64,000 nt of DNA from Ecdyonurus torrentis (Eukaryota; Arthropoda; Insecta; Ephemeroptera; Heptageniidae): positions 25,658,595 through 25,722,594 of the forward strand of contig OX439129.1 in assembly GCA_949318235.1 (NCBI GenBank). Reading direction: 5' to 3'. Shown here piece after piece: positions 63,581-64,000 of this stretch (position 1 is its first letter; every line of letters starts with the position of its first letter). The translations under genes were made by a program, and so were the position numbers. The notes beneath the pieces were generated by a model. That model was not told the origin of the DNA. It made no database searches and saw only the letters and a program-made list of their open reading frames with translations.

Positions 63581-63740
63581 ATGACGACAGACATAACAAT
63601 AAAAAAAATGAAAGTAGGAAAGTTACTTCCCAGTATTGAACATTGGTACACTAACTCTCAAAAAACTGCAGCATCTCGACTCCAATTGGATTTCTTAGAA
63701 CATAATAGATTATATGGGGAAAATTTAATGGAAGCAGTCA
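63581..63740 (+). CDS. Unrecognised coding-like segment, possibly an exon
   Basis: The frame from ATG 63581 reads MTTDITIKKMKVGKLLPSIE and continues HWYTNSQKTAASRLQ...FLEHNRLYGENLMEAV, a non-repetitive composition unlike the surrounding AT-rich sequence. It runs into a 20-base T tract at 63743, where coding sense is lost. A donor GTCAGA at about 63737 could end an exon. It could belong with the possible gene start at 61545 (same strand) or be a captured fragment. No family recognised. Confidence 0.3.
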
Positions 63741-63914
63741 GATTTTTTTTTTTTTTTTTTTTTTTCTTGTAGCCTGTGTACATAACATGTATTCTTACAG
63801 CACCTCCATCTAGCTGATGTATACTTGCCTGCTTTTAACAAAATTAATCAATAAGATTAACAAATCAATAAAAGCTTGATAGAATAACATAGATTAATGT
63901 TTGTAATATTAATT

Positions 63915-64000
63915 GATTTGATAGTAAAACACATAGATAAAAACTAAAGTTATTTATGTAAGTCCCATCAAGTTTTTTTTTTTTTTTTTTTTTTTTTTAT
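63915..64000. mobile_element. Partial copy of the GATTTGATAGTAAAACACAT MITE
   Basis: The terminal word matches the ends of 43498-43676 and is followed by different sequence and a poly(T). The other end, if present, is beyond the window. Confidence 0.45.

Overview
The window is a 64 kb piece of an AT-rich, intron-rich animal genome. The conserved spliced genes (a mitochondrial RNase P subunit, a spliceosomal DEAH helicase, a hexose transporter, mitochondrial carriers and a YEATS-domain protein) make it metazoan. Retroelement content, short introns and low GC suit an invertebrate, more likely an arthropod, but nothing here fixes the phylum. A 200-base run of N (342-541) shows this is a draft assembly.

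Layout. 899-2209 (+) TRMT10C/MRPP1, one coding exon. 2516-17425 (-) DHX8/PRP22, 19 exons, 1245 aa, converging on TRMT10C. 21328-25680 (+) a class-I-like SLC2 (GLUT) transporter, 10 exons. 30173-46709 (-) four head-to-tail SLC25A34/35-like mitochondrial carrier genes, each of four exons with identical intron positions and phases. 51074-51607 (+) an unrecognised 177-aa reading frame. 53739-60839 (-) YEATS4/GAS41, four exons, 228 aa. After it is a possible spliced gene start (61545 onward, +) and an unexplained ORF at 63581. All exon joins given were worked out by hand from splice signals and reading-frame continuity.

The rest is dense with transposable-element debris. The dominant component is one Penelope-like element (PLE) superfamily, recognised by a core near CCATCGCGGTTAG and by AACCAGCAAGGGCCTTACCA. 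About ten insertions occur. One (8980-10579, in DHX8 intron 11) keeps a perfect 15-bp target duplication and a decayed GIY-YIG endonuclease frame. Another, in intron 3 of the third carrier gene, carries a complete type I hammerhead ribozyme in the sense orientation of the host gene. Weaker hammerhead-like cores lie in related elements. Many hairpin or inverted-repeat elements (MITE-like) are also present: two TTAA-flanked, two with 9-bp duplications, one family inserted separately upstream of two neighbouring carrier genes, and a 1.24-kb near-perfect palindrome. Fragments of non-LTR retrotransposons lie at 16020-17060, 30780-31135 and 38280-38713.

The genes do not form one pathway. TRMT10C and the carriers are mitochondrial; DHX8 and YEATS4 act in the nucleus. 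The one clear functional cluster is the carrier array, which looks like an old tandem duplication with diverged copies. No tRNA, rRNA, CRISPR array or prokaryotic operon was seen.
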